A stretch of DNA of 64,000 nucleotides from Paracoccus chinensis (GTDB lineage Bacteria > Pseudomonadota > Alphaproteobacteria > Rhodobacterales > Rhodobacteraceae). The notes beneath the pieces were generated by a model. It was not told where the DNA came from and made no database searches. It was given only the letters and a program-made list of their open reading frames with translations. Positions 28,174 through 38,000 of the stretch are shown here, piece by piece. The stretch is taken from the NCBI RefSeq assembly GCF_900102885.1, contig NZ_FNGE01000001.1, forward strand, positions 124,001 through 188,000, written 5' to 3'. The position numbers and the translations under genes were made by a program. Position 1 is the stretch's first letter. The number at the start of each line of letters is the position of its first letter.

Positions 28174-28198
28174 GGGGGCCGGACATCGCCCGGCCCCC
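28174..28198 (-). terminator. Rho-independent terminator downstream of the DUF2125 gene
   Basis: A perfect 9-bp stem (GGGGGCCGG / CCGGCCCCC) with a 7-base loop lies 21 bases past the stop of the DUF2125 gene. On the minus strand it is followed by TTTT, which fits an intrinsic terminator. It separates that gene from pmbA. Confidence 0.72.
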
Positions 28199-28219
28199 GG
28201 TATTCGCCGTCACGTGGTG

Positions 28220-29878
28220 TTACTTCACCTGCTGGCCGTTGGCAAAGATCTGCCCGCCTTCGCGGAACTCGAACTGGCCGACCAGCGCGTCGCCGCCCTC
28301 GGGGGCGGGACGGGCAAAGAGCGCCAGCATCATCCGGTAGCCCGCGACCTCGTCCTGCGAGATGGCGCCCATCTGCACAAGCCGGTCGAGCAGGCCGTTC
28401 ACGCCCTCGAACCGCGCCTGCACCTGGCCCACCGGCTGCTCGGGGTTGCCGCCCTCGGGCACGGACAACTCGCCCGAGGCATCCAGGCTGGCGCCCGCCG
28501 CCGCAAGGGCCAGCTTGTTGATCGACAGCTGCACCGGCTCGAAGGGGTTGGGGGTCTCGGCGGGAAGCTCGGCGCTGTCCTCGGCGGGCGCCGCGTCAGT
28601 TCCGGCCGAGGGCGCGGTGACAGGAGCCGCCGAATCGCCCTCGGCAGCGGGGGCATCGTCATGCGCGTGCGCCTCGCCCGCGGCCTCGGCCTCTTCCGCA
28701 GCCTCCATCAGCGCGGGATCGAACAGGTCCATGGTCACGCGGACCAGCCCGGTAAGATCGATGTCCAGGCTTGCCGGGTCGCGCGGCAGCACGCGGGCGC
28801 TGTCGAACATGTTCCAGACGCTGTCGGCCAGCGTCAGCCCGCCAATGGAATAGGCGAACTTGAAGGGCTGGGCCTCGGTGGCCTGCATCACCGGGAACTG
28901 CATGTCGAAGCTGGCCTCGGTCACGGTGTAGCCGACCGGCGCGGGCAGGTCGCTGACCGTCATCTCGGTCGAGGTCGAATCGAGCCCGCCCTGGTATTTC
29001 AGCCCTTCGGGACCCACGGCGACCGTGACGTCCAGCCCCTGCAGCGTGGTGTTCGCCTTGGCCGTGTCCTGCTGGCCCTGGTCGTCCGTTCCCGCGAAGT
29101 CGAGATCCAGCCGCCCCTGCCCCGCCGACAGCGCCGCCGTCACGTCCATGCCCGCCCGCAGGGCCGTATGCATGGCCTGGGTGATGTCCACATCCTTGGG
29201 CAGGCTGCCCGCGCTGGTGGCCTGCAGGTTCTCGAGTGAACCATTCACCTTGATGCGGCCCGGGGCCTCGGTGCCCTCGGGATCGGCATAGTCTGCCGCA
29301 ATCTCCATCCGGTCGGCGGACATGGTCGCGTCGAAGCGCATCATCTCGGCGTCGGTGATCTGCTGGCGGCTGGTGGCATTCACCAGCTTGACCGAGGCGG
29401 GAACCTCGCGCGTTCCCTCGGCCGTCTGGACCGTCTGCAGCGCCAGCGTCAGCTCGCCCGAGCGGCTCTCATGGGTCATGTCCGCCGCGGTCCCGCCCGA
29501 CACGATCTCGGTGTCGCGGGCGACCAGCGAACCGTTCAGCGTGACCTGCCCGCCCTCGGAGTCGCGGAAGGTCGCAGTCACGGGCGAGGTTTCGGCCAGC
29601 GTGGTGCGCACGCGTCCGTCGCCGGTGGCGGTCATGGTGATCTCGGGGGTGCGGAACTCGACCCTCGTACCCTCGTCGGGCTGGGCGTAGCCCACCACCA
29701 CGTCCCGCAGGGTCAGCGTCTCGCCCGCCTCGTCGCGCGCGCCTTCGGTGACGGTGTAGCCGTTCGCCTTGTAATACTCGACCCAGTTCTGCCAGACTTC
29801 CGAGGGCGTCACCTCGGCCAGCGCGGGGGCGGCGCAAGCGACGACGGCAAGGACAGAGGTGGTCGTCCGCAAGAACAT
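28220..29878 (-). CDS. DUF2125 secreted protein
   Basis: A 552-residue exported protein with a signal peptide (MFLRTTTSVLAVVACAAPALA) and then a series of beta-rich segments (EVTPSEVWQNWVEYY, SVKLVNATSRQQ, GGLTLADSVWNMFDSARVLP). This is the DUF2125 family found in Rhodobacteraceae; its function is not known. A low-complexity Ala/Glu/Pro stretch around residues 400-450 (with HAHDDAP) looks disordered. The ATG at 29878 has AAGGA 9 bases upstream; a longer frame to 29953 runs through the divergent promoter and is not used. It ends in a good terminator, so it is a single-gene unit. The lipid- or envelope-related role sometimes guessed for such repetitive beta proteins is speculative. Confidence 0.8.
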   Translation of the reverse strand: MFLRTTTSVLAVVACAAPALAEVTPSEVWQNWVEYYKANGYTVTEGARDEAGETLTLRDVVVGYAQPDEGTRVEFRTPEITMTATGDGRVRTTLAETSPVTATFRDSEGGQVTLNGSLVARDTEIVSGGTAADMTHESRSGELTLALQTVQTAEGTREVPASVKLVNATSRQQITDAEMMRFDATMSADRMEIAADYADPEGTEAPGRIKVNGSLENLQATSAGSLPKDVDITQAMHTALRAGMDVTAALSAGQGRLDLDFAGTDDQGQQDTAKANTTLQGLDVTVAVGPEGLKYQGGLDSTSTEMTVSDLPAPVGYTVTEASFDMQFPVMQATEAQPFKFAYSIGGLTLADSVWNMFDSARVLPRDPASLDIDLTGLVRVTMDLFDPALMEAAEEAEAAGEAHAHDDAPAAEGDSAAPVTAPSAGTDAAPAEDSAELPAETPNPFEPVQLSINKLALAAAGASLDASGELSVPEGGNPEQPVGQVQARFEGVNGLLDRLVQMGAISQDEVAGYRMMLALFARPAPEGGDALVGQFEFREGGQIFANGQQVK

Positions 29879-29934
29879 GAATCGATTCCTTTGAAGAATT
29901 ACGGCGATGCGACGATAGACGGCGCATCGTCGCA
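29879..29934. promoter_or_regulatory. Inverted repeats in the divergent spacer of the DUF2125 and crotonase genes
   Basis: The 86-base spacer has a perfect 10-base palindrome GAATCGATTC at 29879-29888, directly before the DUF2125 start, and a perfect 9-bp inverted repeat TGCGACGAT (29908-29916) / ATCGTCGCA (29926-29934) with a 9-base spacer. The second could be an operator or an RNA hairpin in the leader. Neither matches a site I recognise. Confidence 0.45.
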
Positions 29935-29964
29935 CATCCACGCGCCGCGTCACAGGAGACAGTC

Positions 29965-30585
29965 TTGATCGAAACGAATTCTTCCCGCGAGGGGTTCTTC
30001 ACGATCGCGTTGAACCGGCCCGACAAGGCCAATGCCCTGACCCCCGGGATGATCGAACAGCTGATCGCGGCCGTGCGCTCGGCCGTGGACGGCGGCGCGC
30101 GGGCCATCGTGCTGACCGGCCGGGGGCGCGTCTTTTCCGCCGGCGCCGACCTGGAGGCCGCGCGGGCGGGCCTTGCGACCTCACCCTTGTGGGAAGAGCT
30201 TTCGGGCGCGATCGCCGAGGCCCCGGCGCTGACCATCGCCGCGCTGAACGGGACGGCGGCGGGCGGGGCGCTGGGGATGGTGCTGGCCTGCGACCTGCGC
30301 ATCGCGGTGCCCGAGGCGCGGATCTTCTATCCGGTGATGAAGCTGGGCTTCCTGCCCCAGCCTTCGGACCCTGCCCGGCTGGGGGCGCTGGCGGGGCGGT
30401 CGCGGGCGGCGATGATCCTGATGGCGGGCCAGAAGATCGGGGCCGAAACGGCGCTGGGATGGGGCCTTCTCGACCGGATCGTGCCGTCTGATGCACTGAT
30501 CGAGACGGCCGGGGAACTGGCCGCCGACGCGCTGGGCGCGGCGCCCGCCCATGTGGCGGGGGTCAAGCGGATGATCCGCGGCTGA
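29965..30585 (+). CDS. Enoyl-CoA hydratase/isomerase family protein (short crotonase)
   Basis: A 206-residue crotonase-fold protein. It has the CoA-binding and oxyanion-hole motifs LNRPDKANALTPGMI, RVFSAGADLEA and LNGTAAGGALGMVLACDLRIA. It then reads ARIFYPVMKLGFLPQP, and is shorter than usual crotonases (~255 residues), lacking much of the C-terminal helical trimerisation part. The start is TTG at 29965, supported by AGGAG six bases upstream at 29954-29958. The reaction cannot be fixed; hydration of short enoyl-CoA is the default for the family. It is divergent from the DUF2125 gene and ends 4 bases before the convergent DUF454 gene. Confidence 0.82.
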   Translation: MIETNSSREGFFTIALNRPDKANALTPGMIEQLIAAVRSAVDGGARAIVLTGRGRVFSAGADLEAARAGLATSPLWEELSGAIAEAPALTIAALNGTAAGGALGMVLACDLRIAVPEARIFYPVMKLGFLPQPSDPARLGALAGRSRAAMILMAGQKIGAETALGWGLLDRIVPSDALIETAGELAADALGAAPAHVAGVKRMIRG

Positions 30586-30589
30586 AGGC

Positions 30590-30952
30590 TCAGGGATGCG
30601 TCGGCGGGTTCGCGCGCGTCACGATGAAGACCGCCACCGCCGACAGGACCGCCACCTGCACCGCCCAATAGGGATGGGGCAGGATGAACCAGCTGACGCA
30701 AAGCCCGACCGCCATGCTGACGCAGACGATGACCTTGACGCGGGGGTCAATGGCCCGGTGTTCCTGCCAGTCCCGGATCTGGGGGCCGAACACCGGATGC
30801 GTCATCAGCATGTCGTGGAACCGCGGCGACGAGCGGTTGAAGGCGAAGGCCGCCACGATCAGGAAGGGCACGGTGGGCATGATCGGCAGCACCGTCCCGG
30901 CGAAGGCCAGGACGACAGCCAGAATCCCGATCGCACCCCAGAGAAGCCGCAT
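30590..30952 (-). CDS. DUF454 (YbaN-type) inner-membrane protein
   Basis: A 120-residue integral membrane protein of the DUF454/YbaN family. It has an N-terminal hydrophobic stretch with GTVLPIMPTVPFLIVAAFAF, the family motif FxRSSPRFHDMLMTHPVFGPQIRDW and a C-terminal pair of hydrophobic segments (KVIVCVSMAVGLCVSWFILP, WAVQVAVLSAVAVFIVT). The role is unknown. Its ATG touches the ahcY stop at 30952, so it is the distal gene after ahcY. Confidence 0.82.
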   Translation of the reverse strand: MRLLWGAIGILAVVLAFAGTVLPIMPTVPFLIVAAFAFNRSSPRFHDMLMTHPVFGPQIRDWQEHRAIDPRVKVIVCVSMAVGLCVSWFILPHPYWAVQVAVLSAVAVFIVTRANPPTHP

Positions 30953-32355
30953 CAGTAGCGGTAATGCTCCGACTTGAAGGGCCCCTCGACCGGAACGCCG
31001 ATGTAGTCGGCCTGGTCGGGACGCAACTGGGTCAGCTTGACCCCGATCTTGTCCAGGTGCAGCCGCGCGACCTTTTCATCCAGCGCCTTGGGCAGGATGT
31101 AGACGCCGGGCTGGTATTCGTCGCCCTTGGTCCACAGTTCGATCTGCGCCAGCACCTGGTTGGTGAAGCTGGCCGACATGACAAAGGACGGGTGGCCCGT
31201 GGCGTTGCCGAGGTTCAGCAGGCGGCCCTGGGACAGCAGAATGATGCGGTTGCCCGAGGGCATCTCGATCAGGTCCACCTGGTCCTTGACGTTGGTCCAC
31301 TTGTGGTTGCGAAGGGCCGCGACCTGGATCTCGTTGTCGAAATGGCCGATGTTGCCGACAATGGCCATGTCCTTCATCTCGCGCATGTGCTCGATGCGGA
31401 TCACGTCCTTGTTGCCGGTGGTGGTGACGAAGATGTCGGCAGTGGACACCACGTCTTCCAGCAGCACGACCTCGAAGCCGTCCATCGCGGCCTGCAGCGC
31501 GCAGATCGGATCCACTTCCGTGACCTTCACGCGCGCGCCCGCGCCGCGCAGGCTGGCGGCCGAGCCCTTGCCCACGTCGCCATAGCCGCAGACCACGGCG
31601 ACCTTGCCCGCCATCATCACGTCGGTCGCGCGGCGGATGCCGTCCACGAGCGATTCCTTGCAGCCGTACTTGTTGTCGAACTTGGACTTGGTGACGCTGT
31701 CGTTCACGTTGATCGCCGGGAACGGCAGGCGGCCCTGCTTGTGCAGGTCATACAGGCGATGGACGCCCGTCGTGGTTTCCTCGGACACGCCGCGGATGGC
31801 GTCGCGCTGGCGGGCGAACCAGCCCGGCGACTGCGCGAGCCGCTTGCGGATCTGGGCGAACAGCGCCTCTTCTTCCTCGGACTGGGGCACGGCGATCAGG
31901 TCGGTCTCGCCCGCCTCGACCCGCGCACCCAGCAGGATGTACATCGTGGCGTCGCCGCCGTCGTCGAGGATCATGTTCGCGCCTTCCGGGAACTGGAAGA
32001 TGCGGTCGGTATAGGCCCAGTATTCCTCCAGCGTCTCGCCCTTGACGGCGAAGACGGGGATGCCGGCGGCGGCGATGGCCGCGGCGGCGTGGTCCTGGGT
32101 GGAATAGATGTTGCAGGACGCCCAGCGCACCTCGGCGCCCAGCGCGACCAGCGTCTCGATCAGCACGGCCGTCTGCACCGTCATGTGCAGGCTGCCCGCA
32201 ATGCGCGCGCCGGTAAGCGGCCTGGCCGCGCCGAATTCCTCGCGCAGGGCCATGAGGCCCGGCATCTCGGTCTGCGCGATGTCCAGCTCCTTCCGGCCGA
32301 AATCGGCCAGACCGATGTCGCGCACGAGATAGTCTTGGGGAGCTACCTGATTCAT
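30952..32355 (-). CDS. ahcY: S-adenosylhomocysteine hydrolase (adenosylhomocysteinase)
   Basis: A 467-residue NAD-dependent enzyme that splits S-adenosylhomocysteine into adenosine and homocysteine, keeping methylation going. Family marks are [51 protein letters not shown] (substrate site), the NAD-binding [17 protein letters not shown] (about residues 235-250), and the C-terminal [12 protein letters not shown] and KSEHYRY ending typical of this enzyme. The ATG at 32355 has GAGG 7 bases upstream; a longer frame to 32415 is not supported. The adjacent leader contains a GC-rich hairpin. It ends where the DUF454 gene begins. Confidence 0.97.
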   Translation of the reverse strand: MNQVAPQDYLVRDIGLADFGRKELDIAQTEMPGLMALREEFGAARPLTGARIAGSLHMTVQTAVLIETLVALGAEVRWASCNIYSTQDHAAAAIAAAGIPVFAVKGETLEEYWAYTDRIFQFPEGANMILDDGGDATMYILLGARVEAGETDLIAVPQSEEEEALFAQIRKRLAQSPGWFARQRDAIRGVSEETTTGVHRLYDLHKQGRLPFPAINVNDSVTKSKFDNKYGCKESLVDGIRRATDVMMAGKVAVVCGYGDVGKGSAASLRGAGARVKVTEVDPICALQAAMDGFEVVLLEDVVSTADIFVTTTGNKDVIRIEHMREMKDMAIVGNIGHFDNEIQVAALRNHKWTNVKDQVDLIEMPSGNRIILLSQGRLLNLGNATGHPSFVMSASFTNQVLAQIELWTKGDEYQPGVYILPKALDEKVARLHLDKIGVKLTQLRPDQADYIGVPVEGPFKSEHYRY

Positions 32356-32380
32356 CGAGGGCCTCACGGGGAAATGGAAC

Positions 32381-32406
32381 AGGGCGGCCTTGTCACAGAC
32401 CGCCCT
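32381..32406 (-). promoter_or_regulatory. Hairpin in the ahcY leader
   Basis: AGGGCGG and CCGCCCT form a perfect 7-bp stem around a 12-base loop, about 25 bases upstream of the ahcY start. It could be a weak terminator for the upstream secreted-protein gene, or a leader structure. It does not match the S-adenosylhomocysteine riboswitch layout I know, so no riboswitch is called. Confidence 0.35.
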
Positions 32407-32448
32407 CGAAGGCAACGCAGCTTGGGTGAAACGCAGCGTTTTTCCCGC

Positions 32449-32874
32449 TCAACCCAGGCCGACCTTGGCGTAGAAGGCGCCGGGATCGACCCCATCCTGG
32501 TAGCCGATGCCCGAGGCGATCACGCAATGGGTGTCGCCGCGTTCCAGAAGCACTGTCCAGGTGCCCATCATGTCCGAGCCCCAGAGCTGCGTCCCGTCGG
32601 CGCGGCGGGCCACCAGGTTCTCGTCGAATTCGGATTTCAGCGCGGTGCTGACAACGGGCGCGGCATCGCACCAGGGCAGGTTGCCGCTGGCTTCGGTCGT
32701 CTGGGCAGGCAGGCTGCGCACCAGCTCGACGACTTCGGGGCCGGACATGCCTGCGACGGCGGTCCATCCCCGGACGGGCGCGTTCAGCACGGGCGAGGGG
32801 ACGACGGCGGATTGGGCGGCGCCCACGGAAAGGGTCGCGGCGAGGGCAGCAAGGGCAACTCGATGGAAACGCAT
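32449..32874 (-). CDS. Secreted hypothetical protein
   Basis: A 141-residue protein with a convincing signal peptide (MRFHRVALAALAATLSVGAAQSA) and a mature domain of about 118 residues with two cysteines (LPWCDAAP and DTHCVIASG) that could form a disulfide. Family not recognised. Phrases such as GTQLWGSDMMGTWTVLLER and GYQDGVDPGAFYAK suggest a small periplasmic beta-rich domain. The ATG has AAAGG about 8 bases upstream. It lies between ahcY and the divergent tamA gene; no function can be assigned. Confidence 0.75.
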   Translation of the reverse strand: MRFHRVALAALAATLSVGAAQSAVVPSPVLNAPVRGWTAVAGMSGPEVVELVRSLPAQTTEASGNLPWCDAAPVVSTALKSEFDENLVARRADGTQLWGSDMMGTWTVLLERGDTHCVIASGIGYQDGVDPGAFYAKVGLG

Positions 32875-32974
32875 AAGAAGCGCCTTTCCTCAAACATCGT
32901 CAAGCGGTTTCATCTGGCTCGTGACCAAAACACCACAATCCGGGCGCAGTTCCTGATCCCTTCCAGATGGACTC

Positions 32975-32980
32975 TTGACA
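32975..32980 (+). promoter_or_regulatory. Possible -35 element upstream of tamA
   Basis: TTGACA lies about 150 bases upstream of the tamA start in the 252-base region between tamA and the divergent secreted-protein gene. No good -10 box follows at 17 bases (GCTGGG), so this is weak. Nothing else is recognisable in that region. Confidence 0.2.
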
Positions 32981-33126
32981 AACCCGTGAAGGCTTGTGCT
33001 GGGGGTTGTTTTTCCATCACAATCCTGTCTCGAAAAATCCGCCTGCCTTGTGGCAGAGGGTAGCAATCGCGGTCCCGTCCTGCGACACTCGGGTCAAAAC
33101 AAGACATCAGGCGGCGGGCAGGGCAG

Positions 33127-35019
33127 ATGACGAACTGGTGGAGGATGGCGGCAGCGGCCACCGCGGCGGGCTGCATGCTGGCCGGCACGGCCGCGGGGCA
33201 AAGCGGCAGCGGCTCGGGGTCGTCGGCCTCCTCGCCCTTCTCGGGGCTGTTCTCGCGCGGCGACCCGGTCGCGAACTCGCCCGTCGACCTGCAATTCCGC
33301 GTCACGACCGGGGACGAGGACCTGGAACGGCGGCTGCGCAACACCTCGCGCATCACCGGCGCGCTGGTCGAGGGACGCTATACCGCCCAGGACGTGCTGG
33401 CGGCGGCGCGCGCGGATTACTCGCGCCTGCTGGGACTGCTTTACGACGAAGGCTTTTACGATTCGATCGTCGAGATCCGGCTGGACGGGGTCGAGGCGGC
33501 GGGGATCGCGCCGCTGGATGCGCCGGAGATCGTGCGCCAGGTGGTCGTGACCGTCGATCCGGGCCAGGCCTTCCGCTATTCGCGCGCCGAGATCGCGCCC
33601 GTCGCGCGCGGCACCGAACTGCCCGAGGATTACCGGGTGGGCGAGATCGCCCGCACTTCCGACATGCGGACGGCCGCCCGGGCCGGGGTCACCGGATGGC
33701 GCGACCAGGGCCATGCCAAGGCCGAGGTCGCCGCGACCGAGATCATCGCCGACCACGAGATCCACCGCGTCGAAAGCCGCATTGCCCTGTCCCCCGGGCC
33801 GCAGGTGCGCTTCGGCCAGTTGCGCGCGACCGGGAACCAGCGGCTCAGCACCCGCCGGCTTTACAAGATCGCGGGCTTCCCCGAGGGCGAGCGCTTCGAC
33901 CCCGAGACGCTGGAGGAGGTCCGCCGCCGCCTGCGTCGCACCGGGGTCTTTTCCTCGATCACGTTGGAAGAGGCCGAGACGCTGGGCCCCGGCAACACGC
34001 TGGACGTCAACCTGACCGTGCTGGAACAGCGCCTGCGCCGGATCGGCGGGGGTTTCGAGATCAGCAGCACCGACGGGGCGCTGATCTCGGGCTACTGGAT
34101 GCACCGCAACCTGCTGGGCGGGGGCGAACGGCTGCGCGTGGACGCCGAGGCCAAGGACATCGGCTCGGGCACCTCGGGGCGCGACTACCGCCTGGGCGTG
34201 CGGATCGACCGCCCCGCGACGATCACGCCCGACATCACCGCCTCGGTCGAGGCGCGGGCCGAGCGGCTGCGCGAGGAGGACTATGACCTCGACCTCGGGG
34301 TCCTCGGCTTCGGTCTGACCTGGCTGCCCAGCGAGCGGCTGACCGGCCAGACGACGCTGGAATACCGCCGCTCGCGCGTGCGCGACGACACGGGGATCAC
34401 CGATTTCGAGATCCTGGCCCTGCCGACCTCGGTCACCTGGGACCGTCGCGACGAGCCCACGGACGCCAAGCGCGGCTATTGGCTGACCGCAACGGGCACG
34501 CCCTTCTACGGGCTGAACGAGGCCGGGTCCGGCCTGCGGCTGGTGGGCGAGGGCCGCGCCTACCGCAGCTTCGGCACGGACAACCGCTTCACCCTGGCCG
34601 CGCGGGCGCGGGCCGGGTCGATCTGGGGGTCGGACATCGCCGAAACCCCGCGCGAGTTCCTGTTCTATTCGGGCGGCGGCGGCTCGGTCCGGGGCCAGCC
34701 CTACGAATCCCTCGGCGTGCGGGTGATCGAGGGGCCCGACGGCGTCACGGTCAAGACCGGCGGCATGAGCGTGGCGAACCTGACTGCCGAGGCGCGGGTG
34801 CAGGTCCGTCCCCGCATCGGCGTCGTGGCCTTTGCCGACGCGGGCCGGGTCTGGGCCGACAGCTCCTTCGAGGGGCAGACCGACTGGCACGCGGGCGCGG
34901 GTCTCGGCGTGCGCTACAACACCCCCATCGGCCCCTTGCGGCTGGACGTCGCGGGCCCCGTAGGCGGCGACACCGGCGAGGGCGTGCAGCTTTACCTTGG
35001 ACTGGGGCAGGCCTTCTGA
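33127..35019 (+). CDS. tamA: Translocation and assembly module TamA (Omp85-family outer-membrane protein)
   Basis: A 630-residue outer-membrane protein with a signal peptide (about residues 1-24), three POTRA-like periplasmic domains (about residues 50-310, e.g. VDPGQAFRYSRAEI and RFGQLRATGNQRLSTRRLY) and a C-terminal 16-strand barrel containing the Omp85 motifs ERLRVDAEA, YSGGGGSVRGQPYESLG (VRG motif in L6) and a final strand ending QLYLGLGQAF. TamA with TamB inserts a subset of outer-membrane proteins and helps transport phospholipid. The stop overlaps the tamB start (TGATG at 35017-35021), so they form one operon. The 252-base region before it holds a TTGACA at 32975-32980 but no clear -10. 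Confidence 0.93.
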   Translation: MTNWWRMAAAATAAGCMLAGTAAGQSGSGSGSSASSPFSGLFSRGDPVANSPVDLQFRVTTGDEDLERRLRNTSRITGALVEGRYTAQDVLAAARADYSRLLGLLYDEGFYDSIVEIRLDGVEAAGIAPLDAPEIVRQVVVTVDPGQAFRYSRAEIAPVARGTELPEDYRVGEIARTSDMRTAARAGVTGWRDQGHAKAEVAATEIIADHEIHRVESRIALSPGPQVRFGQLRATGNQRLSTRRLYKIAGFPEGERFDPETLEEVRRRLRRTGVFSSITLEEAETLGPGNTLDVNLTVLEQRLRRIGGGFEISSTDGALISGYWMHRNLLGGGERLRVDAEAKDIGSGTSGRDYRLGVRIDRPATITPDITASVEARAERLREEDYDLDLGVLGFGLTWLPSERLTGQTTLEYRRSRVRDDTGITDFEILALPTSVTWDRRDEPTDAKRGYWLTATGTPFYGLNEAGSGLRLVGEGRAYRSFGTDNRFTLAARARAGSIWGSDIAETPREFLFYSGGGGSVRGQPYESLGVRVIEGPDGVTVKTGGMSVANLTAEARVQVRPRIGVVAFADAGRVWADSSFEGQTDWHAGAGLGVRYNTPIGPLRLDVAGPVGGDTGEGVQLYLGLGQAF

Positions 35020-38000
35020 TGAAACAGCTTCTGGCCGCCTTGGCCTTCGTCCTTCTGCTGCCCGTGACGCCGATCACCGCGCAGGAACCCCCGGCCCCGC
35101 CCGCCTCCGAGGCTGCCGCCGAAGCGGAAGGCGGCATTGCCGCCGAGGCCGCCGAGATTTCCGCCGAGGTCGAGGACGACCAGGGCTTCATCACCCGCTT
35201 CCTGGAACGCAACCTGTCCAGCGCCGGCCGGCAGGTCGAGATCCGGGGCTTCCAAGGGGCGCTGTCCTCCCGCGCGACATTCACCGAACTGACCATCGCC
35301 GATGACCAGGGCGTCTGGATCACGCTGCGCAACGGCGCGATCCAGTGGAACCGCTCGGCCCTTTTCGCCCGGCGCATCGACATCCAGGAACTGTCCGCGG
35401 AGGAAATCATCATCCCCCGCCTGCCCCAGGGCGAGGGTGACCCCCGCACCCCCGAGGTGCGCGAATTCGCCCTGCCCACCCTGCCCGTGGGCATCAACAT
35501 CGCCCGCATCGCGGCGGGCCGGGTCGACCTGGGTCAGCCCGTCATCGGCGAGGCGGCCGTGGTATCGCTCGACGGCGCGATGAACCTTGCAGGCGGCGAG
35601 GGCGCGGCGCGGCTGGCCATCAACCGCGTGGACGGCAAGCGCGGCACCTTCGCCGTGGACGCGGGCTTTTCCAACGCCACCACCGTCCTGCGACTGGACG
35701 TGAAGCTCGATGAAGCCGAGGGCGGGCTGTTCGCCAACCTCGTGGGCCTTTACAACCGTCCGGCCGTGCAGGCCGAGATCCGGGGCGAGGGGCCGCTGCG
35801 CGACTTCATGGCCGAGGTCCGGCTGGCGACGAACGGGCAGGATCGCGTGACTGGCCGCGTCTCGGCCCGCACCGAGGCCGGGTCGGACAACACCCCCGGC
35901 ACCGCCTTCCGGCTGGAACTGGGCGGGGACGTCGCAAGCCTTCTGCCACCCGAGAACGCGCCCTTCTTCGGCCCGCAATCGCAGGTGCTGGTCGAGGGCT
36001 GGCGCGGCGAGAACGGGCGGCTGTCGCTGCCGGTCCTGCTGATTGACACGGAATCTCTGAACCTGACCGGCTCGGTCACGACCAACGAACAGGGCGCGCC
36101 GCAATCCGTGGTGCTGCTGATGTCGCTGGGCGAGGATGCGGGCGCGACCACCCTGCCCGCCCGCCTGCCCCTGCGGGGCGAGCCCATCGACGTGCAGTCG
36201 GGCAACCTGCAGATCAGCTATGACGCCGCGCAAAGCGATGCCTGGACCCTGAACGGGCGCCTGGGCGACGTGACCCGCGGGGCCAACCGCATCGGCGCGC
36301 TGACGCTGGAGGGTGGCGGCTCGGTCCGGCTGGAAAACGGAAAGTTGCAGGCCGTGCTGGGCCGCATCGGCTTCGGCACCCAGGGACTTTCGCTGGCCGA
36401 TGCCGGGCTGCAGGCCGCGCTCGGGGCCGAGATCACAGGCGAGACCGGCTTCGACTTCACCCCCGGCAACGCGCTGGAACTTGCGGGCTTCAGCCTGTCG
36501 GGGCGCGACTACGGCCTCAGTGGCGACATCCTGATCGACGGGCTGCGCTCGGGGATCACCGTCTCGGGGGCGCTGGACGCGGCCTACGAGGACGTGTCGC
36601 ACCTGTCCGCGCTGGCCGGGCGGCCCCTGACGGGACAGGCCTCGGGGCGCGTGAGTGGGCTTTACACCGTTCTGACCCGCGGCTTCGACGCCGAGGTCGA
36701 GCTGAACGGCACCGACATCACCCTGAACCAGGAACAACTGGATCGTCTGCTGGCTGGCGAGGCCGCGATCACCGCCAGCGCGCGCCGCGACGAGACGGGG
36801 ATCGAGATCCGTGACCTGACGGTCGACGGACAGCGGCTGACCGCGCGGGCGCAGGGGCTCATCAGTTCAACCGCGACCGACCTGCGCGCGACGATGCGGC
36901 TGGCCAGCCTGACCGACGCCGACGCTGCGATGGCCGGCGCGCTTGAGGCCGAGGCGACGGTGACCGGCGCCCCCGGCGCGCGTCGCGTCAGCGTCGAGGG
37001 GATGGCCACGGACCTCGTGCTGGGTTTCGAACAACTGGATCCGGTGCTGCAGGGCCGGACCGAGCTTCTGGCCGTCGCGCAGGAACGCGAGGGCAGCTTC
37101 GTCATCGACAGCTTCCGCCTGACGAACCCGCAGATCGCGGCGGAAGGCAGCGGCAGCTTCGGCGAAGTCCTGGACGCCACCCTCGACCTGAACATCCCCA
37201 GCCTGACCGCTCTGCGCCCCGAGATGTCGGGCGCCGTCCAGGCGACGGCCCGCGTCAGCGGCCGCGACGGCGCGCGCGTCTTCGAGGTCAGCGGCACCGG
37301 CGAGGACCTGCGGCTGGGCCAGCAGGACGTGGACGGCGCGCTGACCGGCACGACCGAGTTCCGTCTGTCCGCCGAGCAGACCCCGGACAGCCTGACCATC
37401 AACGACCTGCGCCTGACGAACCAGCAGATGCAGGCCACTGTCGCGGGCACAGTGGGCGAGAACGTCACCGACCTCAGCGGGAACCTCGACATCCGCTCGC
37501 TGGCCGCCTTCGGACGCGGCTGGCGCGGCGCGGTGCAGGTGAGCGGCAGCCTTCAGGATGACGGCAGCGGCGTCCGGCGGCTGGTGGTGGATGGCACGGG
37601 GCAGGACCTGTCGCTGGGCCAGCGTAACGTGGACGGGATGCTGGCGGGCGAAACGCGGCTGACCCTGCGCGGCAGCCAGCAGGGCCAGCTTTTCACCATC
37701 GAGCAGGCGATCCTCGACAATCCCAGCGCGCGGGCCGACATCTCGGGCGTTATCGGGAACGGCAGCACGGATGTCAGCGGGCAGGTGGACCTGCGTGACC
37801 TGTCGGCGCTGGGACTGGGCTGGCGCGGGTCCTTCGCGGCCCGGGGCAGCTTTGCCGATGACGGCACCGGCACCCGGCGGCTGGTGGTGGACGGAACGGC
37901 GAATGACCTGTCATTGGGGCAGGCGCAGGCCGACGCCGCGCTGGCTGGGGAAACCCGCCTGACCTTGCGCGGGACCGAGCGCGAGGGCGTGCTGACGATC

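Noticed and set aside
32356..32448. S-adenosylhomocysteine riboswitch before ahcY
   Set aside because: The conserved SAH riboswitch core could not be found in the leader; only a simple hairpin is seen.
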